This document shows, one piece after another, positions 14,082 to 22,041 of a stretch of 22,974 bases of DNA. This DNA comes from Rhodospirillaceae bacterium (GTDB taxonomy: Bacteria > Pseudomonadota > Alphaproteobacteria > UBA828), in contig JAPPKP010000413.1 of the NCBI GenBank assembly GCA_028819955.1, positions 1 through 22,974 of the forward strand, in the 5' to 3' direction. The position numbers were made by a program, and so were the translations under genes. A model generated the notes under the pieces. That model saw only the letters and a list, made by a program, of their open reading frames with translations. It was not told the DNA's origin and did not search any database. Each line of letters opens with the position of its first letter. Position 1 is the first letter of the stretch.

Positions 14082-15008
14082 ATGTTCGAGAAGCGTAACG
14101 ACCTGATCAAGTTCCTCGCCGTCGCGGAGACGGGCGCCATCCTCTCCGCTGCCGACAAGCTCGGCATCACGCAACCCGCCCTCTCGCGGGTCGTGGCACG
14201 GCTCGAGCGCCAGTTCGGAGGCCGACTGTTCGACCGCATGTCCACGGGCGTTCGGCTCACGCCGCTCGGCGCCGTTGTCGCGGACCTGGCGCGCCATATC
14301 CTCTACGAAATCGAGGCGGCCGAAGAGAAGATCACCGCGACGCTCGCGGGCCGCACCGGCAGCCTGCGCGTCACGGCTGGTCCCATGTGGATGCGGGCCG
14401 TGGTTCCCAGTGCCATCGCCAGGTTCCACGAGACCTGCCCCGGCGTTGAGATCAAGCTGAAGACCACGCCGTTGACCGAAGGCATCCGCCTGCTCGCCAA
14501 CGGCGATAGCGACATTCACTGCGGCGGTATCAACAGCAACGAACCCCTGCCGCAGTTTCTCAAGAGCGAACGCTTCCTCGACATGACGTGGGGCATCGTC
14601 GCCCACAGGGACCATCCGCTTCATTCCGGAACGGTGAGCGATGACGCGCTCGCACAATACCCGTGGATCGACTTCGACGCGCCCATGCGGGCGGACGCCG
14701 CCAACGGGCGGCCTTCGCTGGCCGGGATCCTCGACCAGCTTTACGACAGGACCGGCGAGCGGGTGAAGACCGTCACGCGCGCCGGCTCCGCCGGCCTCTT
14801 CCTGATGGCGGCTGGCCCCTACCTCTCCTGGCTGTCGCTGACCTTCCTGGAGCGCCTGCCCGGGCACCCGCTCAAGCCCTTGCCGGTGACGTTCGGCACG
14901 TACCGTCACCGCACCGGCATGGTGTCGCGGCGCTCCTCCGACGACCTGTCGCCGTTTGGGCGCTTCCGGGGAATCGTTCGCGATATCGCGTCGTCGCGCG
15001 ACGTCTGA
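14082..15008 (+). CDS. LysR-family transcriptional regulator
   Basis: The 308-residue protein begins MFEKRNDLIKFLAVAETGAI and has the LysR helix-turn-helix at about residues 18-42 (ILSAADKLGITQPALSRVVARLE), followed by LFDRMSTGVRLTPLG. The effector-binding domain covers about 90-300. ATG 14082 is chosen because it gives the standard LysR N-terminus and has GAAAGGG at 14064-14070 upstream, although the 11-base spacing is long; an in-frame TTG at 14025 adds 19 unlikely residues. The gene is GC-rich like most of the window, unlike its leader. Its target is unclear. There is no intact divergent gene, and msrB converges on it 12 bp downstream. The T-N11-A palindrome at 13969-13983 suggests autoregulation. 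Confidence 0.93.
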   Translation: MFEKRNDLIKFLAVAETGAILSAADKLGITQPALSRVVARLERQFGGRLFDRMSTGVRLTPLGAVVADLARHILYEIEAAEEKITATLAGRTGSLRVTAGPMWMRAVVPSAIARFHETCPGVEIKLKTTPLTEGIRLLANGDSDIHCGGINSNEPLPQFLKSERFLDMTWGIVAHRDHPLHSGTVSDDALAQYPWIDFDAPMRADAANGRPSLAGILDQLYDRTGERVKTVTRAGSAGLFLMAAGPYLSWLSLTFLERLPGHPLKPLPVTFGTYRHRTGMVSRRSSDDLSPFGRFRGIVRDIASSRDV

Positions 15009-15020
15009 GGCCCGGCTTCG

Positions 15021-15440
15021 CTAGCTGCCTGCCGTCCCGCCTTCGTCCTTGGGCGTGAGCACGAGCGCGGCGGAGTTCATGCAGTAGCGCAACCCCGTAG
15101 GCGCCGGCCCGTCGGGGAAGACGTGGCCGAGATGAGCGTCGCACCGGCTGCAGACGACCTCCGTGCGGCGCATGCCGTAGCTCATGTCCTCCAAAGTGCC
15201 GACGCTCGCCGGATCGGCCGGCCTTGTGAAGCTCGGCCAGCCGGTGCCGGAATCGAACTTGTCGCCGGAGCTGAAGAGGGCGGCACCGCAGCAGACGCAG
15301 GCGTATTCGCCCGGCGTCTTCTCGTCGCAATAGGCGCCGGTGAATGGCCGCTCGGTGCCTCCCTTCCGGGTCACGTAGTACTGCTCCTCGGTCAGCGCCG
15401 CGCGCCATTCCGAGTCCGTCTTCACCACCTTGTCCGCCAT
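15021..15440 (-). CDS. msrB: Peptide-methionine (R)-S-oxide reductase
   Basis: The 139-residue protein is a full-length MsrB. Two zinc-binding CxxC pairs are present (Cys48/Cys51 and Cys97/Cys100), the GTGWPSF motif is at 65-71, and RYCMNSAAL near the end carries the catalytic Cys120. It reduces methionine-R-sulfoxide in oxidised proteins using thioredoxin. No signal peptide is seen, so it is cytosolic. GGAGG at 15446-15450 lies 5 bases upstream of the ATG at 15440 and fixes the start. It is divergent from the dehydrogenase gene at 15589 and convergent with the LysR gene. Confidence 0.96.
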   Translation of the reverse strand: MADKVVKTDSEWRAALTEEQYYVTRKGGTERPFTGAYCDEKTPGEYACVCCGAALFSSGDKFDSGTGWPSFTRPADPASVGTLEDMSYGMRRTEVVCSRCDAHLGHVFPDGPAPTGLRYCMNSAALVLTPKDEGGTAGS

Positions 15441-15588
15441 GATGTCCTCCCTCGGCCGCGCACTGCCGCGCCCCGTTCCCTCGATTGCCGGGCTCGACCG
15501 GTATATATAGCGCCGGGCGGCACCGCCCAGCCCTAAATTCGACTGAACCACCCCGCGACCGGCACGCCGGCGGGCGAAGGAGGCTCCC
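15441..15588. promoter_or_regulatory. Divergent promoter region of msrB and the dehydrogenase gene
   Basis: This 148-bp region separates two divergently read genes. It contains an isolated TATATATA run (15502-15509) in otherwise GC-rich DNA, a possible -10 element, but no matching -35 at proper spacing on either strand. A GGGCGG-CA-CCGCCC inverted repeat (15515-15528) lies beside it. GAAGGAGG (15576-15583) is the ribosome-binding site for the gene at 15589. Confidence 0.35.
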
Positions 15589-16551
15589 ATGGCACGGCCC
15601 GCACCTGCGGCGGTCGGCGAAATCGCGCTGCTTGGCACCGGCACCATCGGGGCGAGCTGGGCGACGTACTTTTTGGCGCGCGGCTTCTCGGTTACGGCGT
15701 GGGATCCGGCGCCCGATTCCGCCGCGCGTCTCCGCGCCTTCGTCGACGCGGCCTGGCCCGCGATGGAGCGGCTCGGCGTCAGTCCAAGCGCCGACCCCGC
15801 ACGGGTGCGCGTGGTGGACGAGCCGGAGCAGGCGGTCGAGGGCGCAGTCTTCGTGCAGGAGAACGCGCCGGAGGACATGGGGCTCAAGCGCGAGCTCTAC
15901 GGCCGTATCGACCCGGTGCTGTCGGCGGACGCGGTACTCGCGTCGAGCTCGTCGGGGCTCCTGATCAGCGAGCTCCAGGAGGGCCTTCGCAACGCAGCAC
16001 GCTTCGTCATCGGCCACCCCTTCAACCCGCCCCATCTCGTCCCCCTGGTGGAGGTAGTGGGCGGGCACAGCACAGATCCGGCTACGGTCGATTGGGTGAT
16101 CGACTTCTACAATGCCCATGGCAAGCGCGCGATCAGGGTCGAGCGCGAGGTGCTGGGGCATATCGCCAACCGGCTGCAGGCGGCGCTCCTGCGCGAGGCC
16201 TTTCACCTGTTTCTCTCGGGCGTGGCCAGCGCCGCCGACATCGATGCGGCCGTTGCCCACGGCCCTGGGCTTCGCTGGGCCTTCATGGGGCCGTTCCTGA
16301 CCATGCACCTGGCCGGCGGCGAGCGCGGCATGCGCGGAGCGCTCAACCACTTCGGGCCGGGGCTGGAAAGCTGGTGGGCCGATTCCGGCACGCCCCGCCT
16401 CGATGAGGACGCGATCGAGGCCATGGGCCGCGCGGTGGACGACATGCTGGGCGAGCAGCCGATCCCGGCGCTCGCGGCAGCGCGCGATGCGAGGTTGCTC
16501 GCCTTGCTTACGGCGCTGGAGACCTCGCCGCCATCGACCGACACCGCTTAG
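15589..16551 (+). CDS. 3-hydroxyacyl-CoA dehydrogenase-family protein (L-carnitine dehydrogenase/lambda-crystallin-like)
   Basis: The 320-residue protein has an N-terminal NAD Rossmann fold with [12 protein letters not shown] (GxGxxG at 16-21) and Asp39 ending strand two, which indicates NAD preference. The catalytic set of the family is visible: serine near 121-122 (SSSSG), His143 (GHPFNPPH), Glu155 and Asn194 (IANRLQ). The C-terminal helical domain includes [20 protein letters not shown], a block like that of carnitine dehydrogenases and lambda-crystallin. It probably oxidises the 3-hydroxyl of a short hydroxyacid, its CoA ester or carnitine. The start has GAAGGAGG five bases upstream. A rhodanese gene follows after 72 bp on the same strand. 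Confidence 0.88.
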   Translation: MARPAPAAVGEIALLGTGTIGASWATYFLARGFSVTAWDPAPDSAARLRAFVDAAWPAMERLGVSPSADPARVRVVDEPEQAVEGAVFVQENAPEDMGLKRELYGRIDPVLSADAVLASSSSGLLISELQEGLRNAARFVIGHPFNPPHLVPLVEVVGGHSTDPATVDWVIDFYNAHGKRAIRVEREVLGHIANRLQAALLREAFHLFLSGVASAADIDAAVAHGPGLRWAFMGPFLTMHLAGGERGMRGALNHFGPGLESWWADSGTPRLDEDAIEAMGRAVDDMLGEQPIPALAAARDARLLALLTALETSPPSTDTA

Positions 16552-16623
16552 TGTCGTCCGCTGGCGCCTGCGCCCGGCATCGGCCATCATCGCGCGGCCC
16601 AACGGCGCCTGAGGGAGAGGAGC

Positions 16624-17019
16624 ATGATCACGAAGGGCATCAATCAGCTGGTGGCCGAGGCCGAGGCCGAGATCGAGACCCTCTCGGCCGGCGACGCCAT
16701 CGCGCTGGTGGACGACGAGGGCGTCGAGCTCGTCGACATCCGCGACATTCGGGAGCTGTGGCGGGACGGCGCCGTCCCCGGCGCGCGCCATGTGCCGCGG
16801 GGCATGATCGAGTTCTGGATCGATCCCGAAAGCCCTTACCACAAGCCCTTCTTCGCAAGCGGCAAGAAGTTCGTCTTCTTCTGCGCGGGCGGCATGCGCT
16901 CGGCGCTCGCCACGCAGGCGGCGCAGAACATGGGGCTCAGCCCCGTCGCCCATATCGCCGGCGGCTTCGGCGCGTGGAAGGAGGCGGGCGGCCCCACCGA
17001 GGAGAAGCCGCGTCCCTGA
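16624..17019 (+). CDS. Rhodanese-like domain protein
   Basis: The 131-residue single-domain protein carries ELVDIRDIRELWRDGAVPGARHVPRG (35-60), the rhodanese CH2A-like region, and the active-site loop FFCAGGMRSALA with Cys87 and a following Arg92. It ends with the typical IAGGFGAWKEAGGP. It should move sulfane sulfur via a cysteine persulfide in the cytoplasm; the acceptor is unknown. A GGGAGAGGAG stretch at about 16612-16622 is a strong ribosome-binding site for ATG 16624. It lies between the dehydrogenase gene and the EamA transporter, all on the plus strand, but no functional link is evident. Confidence 0.93.
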   Translation: MITKGINQLVAEAEAEIETLSAGDAIALVDDEGVELVDIRDIRELWRDGAVPGARHVPRGMIEFWIDPESPYHKPFFASGKKFVFFCAGGMRSALATQAAQNMGLSPVAHIAGGFGAWKEAGGPTEEKPRP

Positions 17020-17125
17020 CCCGCATACCTCAGGCGGGTCACGGCCCGCCGGCTCTCCGCGCTCGCTAGGACCGTTCACGCCGCTGCTCGCTGCCTATTA
17101 CGCCCTGCCGCCGCCCGCACGCGGC

Positions 17126-17998
17126 ATGGTGTTGCTACTCGGGGCCACCATCGGCTTCGCGTCGATGCACGCTGTGATCCGCATCGCAGCCAGCGAGCAG
17201 CATCCGTTCGAGGTCGCGTTCTTCCGCAATCTCTTCGGCCTGCTGTTCATCGCGCCCTTCCTGCTGCGCCACGGCTTCGGCGCGCTGCGCACGCGCAAGC
17301 TCCCGCTCCATGCCGCACGCGGCGCGGTCCACGTCTCGGCCATGATGATGTTCTTCTATGCGGTGCCGATCACACCGCTTGGCACCGTCGCGGCACTGAG
17401 CTTTGCCGCGCCGCTCTTCGTCACCGTGGGCGCGGTGCTGCTGCTGGGCGAGGTGGTGCGGATCCGGCGCATCGTGGCGCTTGTCGCGGGCTTTGCCGGG
17501 GCGCTGATCATTATTCGCCCCGGCATGGTGGCGCTCGACCCCGGCTCGCTGCTGGTGCTCGGTTCGTCCGCCGTCTGGGCCGGCGCGATGATCATCATCA
17601 AGCTGCTGTCTCGCACGGAATCGAGCCTGACGATGACCGCCTACATGGCGGTCTTCCTCACGCCGCTCTCCTCAATCGCGGCGGCCTTCGTCTGGCAATT
17701 GCCGAGCCTCCAAGACCTCGGCTGGTTCGCGCTGATGGGGAGCTTCGGCACCCTGGCTCATCTCTGCCTGGCCCAGGCCTTCCGCGAAGCCGACGCGACG
17801 GTCGTGCTCCCGGTGGATTTCCTCCGCCTGATCTGGGCATCTCTCTACGGCTATCTGTTGTTCAACGAGGTGCCTGTGCTCTACGTCTGGATCGGCGGCA
17901 TCGTCATTTTTGTGAGCACGCTCTACCTCGCCTATCGTGAGGCCAGGGTGGCGCGGGAGACCATCGCCGCCAAGGCCGGCGCTCCGCCGCCGAGCTGA
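17126..17998 (+). CDS. EamA-family (DMT superfamily) transporter
   Basis: The 290-residue protein is almost entirely hydrophobic with about nine or ten membrane segments in two tandem EamA repeats (about residues 1-125 and 133-272). The final loop DATVVLPVDFLRLIWASLYGYLLFNEVP is characteristic of these drug/metabolite transporters. It sits in the inner membrane and probably exports or imports an amino acid or metabolite. ATG 17126 lacks a ribosome-binding site. The same frame stays open and protein-like upstream (LLAAYYALPPPARG just before Met1), so the true N-terminus may be longer and begin at a rare codon such as CTG 17084. No ATG, GTG or TTG is available there. Confidence 0.9.
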   Translation: MVLLLGATIGFASMHAVIRIAASEQHPFEVAFFRNLFGLLFIAPFLLRHGFGALRTRKLPLHAARGAVHVSAMMMFFYAVPITPLGTVAALSFAAPLFVTVGAVLLLGEVVRIRRIVALVAGFAGALIIIRPGMVALDPGSLLVLGSSAVWAGAMIIIKLLSRTESSLTMTAYMAVFLTPLSSIAAAFVWQLPSLQDLGWFALMGSFGTLAHLCLAQAFREADATVVLPVDFLRLIWASLYGYLLFNEVPVLYVWIGGIVIFVSTLYLAYREARVARETIAAKAGAPPPS

Positions 17999-18063
17999 CC
18001 GATCACGGATTGGCGGCTGGCCGAATGCCCCGCTATGCTGGTCGCATCCGTGGCCACACCGCC

Positions 18064-18070
18064 GGGGAGG
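18064..18070 (+). promoter_or_regulatory. Ribosome-binding site of the luciferase-like monooxygenase gene
   Basis: GGGGAGG lies five bases before ATG 18076 and selects that start over in-frame upstream codons near 18010. Confidence 0.65.
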
Positions 18071-18075
18071 GTTCG

Positions 18076-19155
18076 ATGCAACTCGGTCTTTTCATGATGC
18101 CGCTGCACGCGCCGGGCGCGAACTTCACCGCGACGCTCAAGGCGGACCTGGATCAAATCATCAAGCTCGACGAATTGGGTTATTCAGAGGTCTGGATCGG
18201 AGAGCACTTCACGTGCGAGTGGGAGAACATCCCTGCGCCGGACCTGCTGATCGCGCAGGCACTTCCGCTGACGAAGCAGATCAGGCTCGGCACGGGCGTG
18301 AGCTGCATCCCGAATCACGATCCTTTCGTGCTCGCCCACCGCATCGCTCAGCTGGACCACATGGCGGAGGGCCGCTTCAACTGGGGGGTCGGCATCGGCA
18401 GCTTCCCCGGCGACATGATGGTCTTCGGCTACTGGGGCGAGGACGCGGCCATCAACAACGCGAGCTACACGCGGGCCGCGCTCGACACGATCCTCAAGCT
18501 CTGGGCCGACCCCAAGCCCGGCGTCTACGAGGGCGACGGCTATCGCTTCACCGTGCCCGATACCCAGCCGGAACTCGGGGTCAGAGCGCACGTGCGCCCC
18601 TACCAGAAGCCGCACCCGCCCATCGGCGTCGCCGGCGTCTCGGAACGCTCGGGCACGCTGAAGATGGGCGCGGCCAAGGGCTGGATGCCGATGTCCATCA
18701 ATCTCGTGCCCCCGGTGCTGCTCAAGACCCATTGGGACGCGATCGAGGAGGGCGCGCAGGCAGGCGGCCGCGCCCCTGATCCCAGTGCGTGGCGAGTCGC
18801 CCGTGAGGTCGTGGTGGCGGAGACCAGCGCCAAGGCGCGAAAGCTGGCTTTGGAAGGGGTTCTTGCCCGCGATTTCCGCGACTACTTCTTCCACCTTCTG
18901 CCCAGGGTCGGCATGCTCAAGTTGCTGAAGAACGACCCGGACATGGCGGACAGCGACGTGACCATCGAGTACATGGTGGACAACGTCTTCATCGTCGGCA
19001 GCGTCGACGAGGTCGCGCAGAAGCTGAACGATCTCAGGGGCGAGATCGGACCCTTCGGCACCCTGCTCGCGATGAGCCACGACTGGGAGCCCTACGAGGA
19101 CTGGCACCAGTCCATGACGCTGCTCAAGAACGAGGTGCTGCCCAAGGTCGCCTAG
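18076..19155 (+). CDS. LLM-class flavin-dependent oxidoreductase (bacterial luciferase-like monooxygenase)
   Basis: The 359-residue protein opens MQLGLFMMPLHAPGANF and shows the luciferase-family TIM barrel: LGYSEVWIGEHF (35-46), IRLGTGVSCIPNHDPFVLAHRIAQLDHMAEGRFNWGVGIG, KPHPPIGVAGVS and VFIVGSVDEVAQKL. It resembles limonene-monooxygenase and LuxA-type sequences. Such enzymes use reduced FMN and oxygen to oxidise alkanes, ketones, terpenes or sulfonates; a separate flavin reductase must supply FMNH2 and none is in the window. The start is fixed by GGGGAGG. The EamA gene ends 77 bp upstream. It converges with the kinase gene, 19 bp between stops. Confidence 0.92.
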   Translation: MQLGLFMMPLHAPGANFTATLKADLDQIIKLDELGYSEVWIGEHFTCEWENIPAPDLLIAQALPLTKQIRLGTGVSCIPNHDPFVLAHRIAQLDHMAEGRFNWGVGIGSFPGDMMVFGYWGEDAAINNASYTRAALDTILKLWADPKPGVYEGDGYRFTVPDTQPELGVRAHVRPYQKPHPPIGVAGVSERSGTLKMGAAKGWMPMSINLVPPVLLKTHWDAIEEGAQAGGRAPDPSAWRVAREVVVAETSAKARKLALEGVLARDFRDYFFHLLPRVGMLKLLKNDPDMADSDVTIEYMVDNVFIVGSVDEVAQKLNDLRGEIGPFGTLLAMSHDWEPYEDWHQSMTLLKNEVLPKVA

Positions 19156-19174
19156 CCACCGCGCTACAACCGGC

Positions 19175-20167
19175 TCAAAGGGGATGTAGGCTCGCCTCGA
19201 CGAAGGGAGCGATGTCGGCTTCAGGGCGGGCGCCATAGTGGCCGATGATCTCGCCGGCGGTAAGCGCCGCGAGCCGGCCGCAGCGGGCGAGATCGAAACC
19301 GCGCGCCAAGCCTAGGAGGAAGCCCGCGGCATAGAGGTCGCCGGCGCCGGTCGTATCCACCACATGGGGGACTGGCGCGGCCTCGATGGCGTGGACCGAG
19401 TCCTCGCCCGCGACCACCGAGCCCTTGGCGCTCCGGGTGAGTGCGGCGACGGCGCAGTCCGCCCGCGCCGCAGCGAGCGCCGTGTCGAAGTCGCCCACCT
19501 CGTAAAGCGCCGTCGCCTCGTCCTCGTTCGCGAGAAGCACATCGACGTGGTTCGCAACCAGATCGCGCAGTTCGTCCCGGTGGCGCTCGACGCAGAAGGA
19601 GTCTGAGAGCGACAGGCAGACCCGCCCGCCCGCGGCATGGGCGATCCCGAGCGCCTTGCGAAAGGCCTCCTTGGCCGCCGGCGGGTCCCATAGATAGCCC
19701 TCCATATAGAGGAGGCGCGCCCGTGCGATGAAGTCGGGGTCGATATCGGCGGGCCCCAGCGCGACGCAGGCGCCGAGATAGGTCGTCATCGTGCGCTGGG
19801 CGTCCGGCGTCACGAGGACCAGGCAGCGGGCGGTCGCGGCACCGTCCACTGCCGCCGGGGTGGGGAAGTCGACGCCAGCCTGCCGGATATCGCGGCGGAA
19901 CACCGCGCCCGCGTCGTCGTCCCGCACCTTGCCGACGTAGCCGCCGGCCCCGCCGAGCCTCGCCACACCTACCATGGTGTTGGCCGCCGAGCCGCCGCAG
20001 ACCTCGACCGCCGGCCCCATGCGCGCGCGGAGCGCATCCGCGCGGGCGGCGTCGATCAGGGTCATCGAGCCCTTGGGGAGTCCCTCGTCGGCGAGCAGCG
20101 CGTCATCCGCTTCGGCGACGGAATCCACGATGGCGTTGCCGATCCCGACGACGTCCAGCGGCACCAT
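19175..20167 (-). CDS. PfkB-family carbohydrate kinase, adenosine-kinase-like
   Basis: The 330-residue protein has ribokinase-family landmarks: VVGIGNAIVD at the N-terminus, GGSAANTMVGVARLGG (58-73), the ANEDEA segment (213-218, N-x-x-E metal motif) and the anion-hole motif DTTGAGDLYAAGF (271-283) with catalytic Asp277. Its layout matches bacterial adenosine/inosine-guanosine kinase-like members. It would transfer a phosphate from ATP to a nucleoside or sugar hydroxyl in the cytosol; the exact substrate is inferred only. GGAGGAGGAG lies immediately upstream of ATG 20167. It is divergent from the TPP-enzyme gene across 144 bp. Confidence 0.92.
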   Translation of the reverse strand: MVPLDVVGIGNAIVDSVAEADDALLADEGLPKGSMTLIDAARADALRARMGPAVEVCGGSAANTMVGVARLGGAGGYVGKVRDDDAGAVFRRDIRQAGVDFPTPAAVDGAATARCLVLVTPDAQRTMTTYLGACVALGPADIDPDFIARARLLYMEGYLWDPPAAKEAFRKALGIAHAAGGRVCLSLSDSFCVERHRDELRDLVANHVDVLLANEDEATALYEVGDFDTALAAARADCAVAALTRSAKGSVVAGEDSVHAIEAAPVPHVVDTTGAGDLYAAGFLLGLARGFDLARCGRLAALTAGEIIGHYGARPEADIAPFVEASLHPL

Positions 20168-20210
20168 CCGCTCCTCCTCCCGAAGTCGTTGCCTCCTGCG
20201 CGGCGGCGGG

Positions 20211-20239
20211 ACTATAGGGCTCGGGCCACCGGCGGCAAA
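20211..20239 (-). promoter_or_regulatory. Possible sigma-70 promoter of the PfkB-family kinase gene
   Basis: On the minus strand TTTGCC (20239-20234) and TATAGT (20216-20211) are separated by 17 bases. The -10 matches five of six consensus positions and the -35 about three of six. It would place transcription start roughly 35 bases before the kinase ATG. Confidence 0.3.
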
Positions 20240-20311
20240 GCCGAGTCCCCCGGTTGCTTTCTCCGCCCGGCGCCTCCCTGTATCCTCGCGCGGCTTCAGC
20301 GGAGGAGGGCC

Positions 20312-22039
20312 ATGGCGAGTTCGATCGAGGCGCGAAAGACCAGACGCCGGCTGTGGGGCGGCGCGGGCCCTGCGCAGCAGGGAGACCTGGCGAACCGCGC
20401 CTACACCGGCGGCGATGCGCTGGTCGCGACTCTTCTCGACCACGGCGTCGATACCGCATTCGGCGTACCGGGCGAGAGCTATTTGGCCGTACTGGAAGCG
20501 CTGCGGGCAGCGCAGGACCGGCTTCGCTTCGTCATCACCCGGCATGAGTCCGGCGCCACCTTCGCTGCCTGCGCCTACGCCCGACTCGCGCGCAGGCCGG
20601 GCGTCGCCTTCGTGACCCGCGGGCCCGGCGCCACCAACGCCTCCATCGGTATCCATACCGCGCGCCAGGATTCGGTGCCGCTCGTGGTCTTCATCGGCCA
20701 GGTGCCGTCGGACCAGCGCGGCCGCGAGTCCTTCCAGGAGATCGACTACCACCGCATGCTGGGGCCGATGACCAAGGCGGTGTTCGAGCCTCACACGCCG
20801 CACGAGGTCGCATCGGCGGCGGCGGAAGCCCTCGCCATCGCCGTGGACGGCAGGCCGGGGCCGGTCGCGGTGGCGCTGCCGGAGGACGTGACCGAAGGCG
20901 AGACCAACGACGCGCCGGTGCCTGTGCCCCGCGCCCGCCGCGCCATTCCGGCAACACCTGACGATATCCGCGCCATCGCCGAGCGGATCGCGCAGGCCGA
21001 GCGGCCCGTCGCGATCGCGGGCGAGATGGTGGGCTTCGAAGGCGCCAACGAGGCGCTCGCCGCCTTCGCCGAGGCCTATGGCGTGGGCGTGCTCAGCTCC
21101 TTCCGCCAGCAGGGCGTGGTGCCGTGCGCGCATCCCTCCTATCTGGGTACGCTCGGGCTCGCGCTCCCGCCTTATCAGGAGGACATGCTGGACGAGGCTG
21201 ACCTCCTGCTCGCGCTCGGCACCCGGCTCGACCTCGCGACGACGGTGGACGACCGCGTGATTCACGAGGCTCGCTTCGTGGTCCACGTCTATCCGGACGC
21301 GGACGCGCTGGCCGCCGCCGGGGCCGGCCTGCAGGTCTGCGCCGATATTGCGCCCGTGCTGGAGGGCCTCGTCTCCGCAGCGCCGGAGGCCCCGCCTGCC
21401 CCCCGCAGCGCCTGGCGGGCGGCGCAGCGTGCGGCGTTCGACGGGTTCCGGAAGGAGTCCGCCGGGCCCGCCCTCGGCGCGGTCGACCTCGCCTCGGTGG
21501 TGCAGACGCTCGCGGACCGGGTGCCGCAGGACGCCACCATCGTCAACGACGCGGGCAACTTCTCCACCTGGCTGCTGCGCCACTTCCCCTACGAGCATCC
21601 GCTGGCCCAGGCCGCGCCGTCGGTGGGCGCCATGGGCTACGGCGTTCCCGGCGCGATCGGCGCCCAGTTGGCCCGGCCCGGCAAGCGCGTCGTGGCGCTC
21701 GCCGGCGACGGCGGCTTCGGCATGACCGGGCAGGAGCTGATCACGGCGGTGGGCAATCGGCTCCCGATCGTCGTGCTGGTCTGCGACAACGGCACCTACG
21801 GCACCATCGCCATGCACCAGTACAACCGCTACGGCGCCGATGCGACCTACGGCGTCGCCCTCAACAGCCCCGATTTCGCCGCGGCCGCGCGCGCATGGGG
21901 CGCGGATGCCTGGACGGTCGAGACCACCGAGGCCTTCGCGCCGGCCCTGGAGGGGGCACTGGCGGCGGAGGGCCCCGCGCTGATCCACCTCAAGACCGAC
22001 ATTCGCGACCTCGCGGCCTCGGGCGCCAAGATGCAGTGA
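20312..22039 (+). CDS. TPP-dependent enzyme, acetolactate synthase large-subunit-like
   Basis: The 575-residue protein has the three-domain thiamine-pyrophosphate enzyme fold. The catalytic glutamate is Glu79 (RHESGATFAACAYARL) and the substrate loop is RGPGATNASIG (103-113). The C-terminal TPP motif runs from GDGGFG (465-470) to Asn493 (CDNGTYG), matching GDG-x(about 25)-N. An extra 30 residues precede the usual N-terminus. It decarboxylates a 2-oxoacid and ligates or releases the aldehyde, but distinctive catabolic relatives (sulfoacetaldehyde, benzoylformate) share these motifs, so true acetolactate synthase activity is unproven. No small regulatory subunit gene is adjacent. GGAGGAGG (20301-20308) supports the start. 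The FemAB-like gene begins 2 bp after its stop. Confidence 0.9.
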   Translation: MASSIEARKTRRRLWGGAGPAQQGDLANRAYTGGDALVATLLDHGVDTAFGVPGESYLAVLEALRAAQDRLRFVITRHESGATFAACAYARLARRPGVAFVTRGPGATNASIGIHTARQDSVPLVVFIGQVPSDQRGRESFQEIDYHRMLGPMTKAVFEPHTPHEVASAAAEALAIAVDGRPGPVAVALPEDVTEGETNDAPVPVPRARRAIPATPDDIRAIAERIAQAERPVAIAGEMVGFEGANEALAAFAEAYGVGVLSSFRQQGVVPCAHPSYLGTLGLALPPYQEDMLDEADLLLALGTRLDLATTVDDRVIHEARFVVHVYPDADALAAAGAGLQVCADIAPVLEGLVSAAPEAPPAPRSAWRAAQRAAFDGFRKESAGPALGAVDLASVVQTLADRVPQDATIVNDAGNFSTWLLRHFPYEHPLAQAAPSVGAMGYGVPGAIGAQLARPGKRVVALAGDGGFGMTGQELITAVGNRLPIVVLVCDNGTYGTIAMHQYNRYGADATYGVALNSPDFAAAARAWGADAWTVETTEAFAPALEGALAAEGPALIHLKTDIRDLAASGAKMQ

Positions 22040-22041
22040 CC

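Noticed and set aside
15502..15509. TATATATA as a definite promoter -10
   Set aside because: No -35 hexamer lies at 15-19 bp on either strand, so it is only mentioned within the divergent region.
14872..17079. Very long (735-codon) minus-strand frame
   Set aside because: It is mostly antisense to the dehydrogenase and rhodanese genes and reads through msrB out of frame; its composition (Arg, Ala, Gly, Asp, His) is typical of GC-rich shadows.
19175..21988. Minus-strand frame extending the kinase to 937 codons
   Set aside because: The kinase proper starts at 20167 with a strong ribosome-binding site; the rest is antisense to the TPP-enzyme gene.
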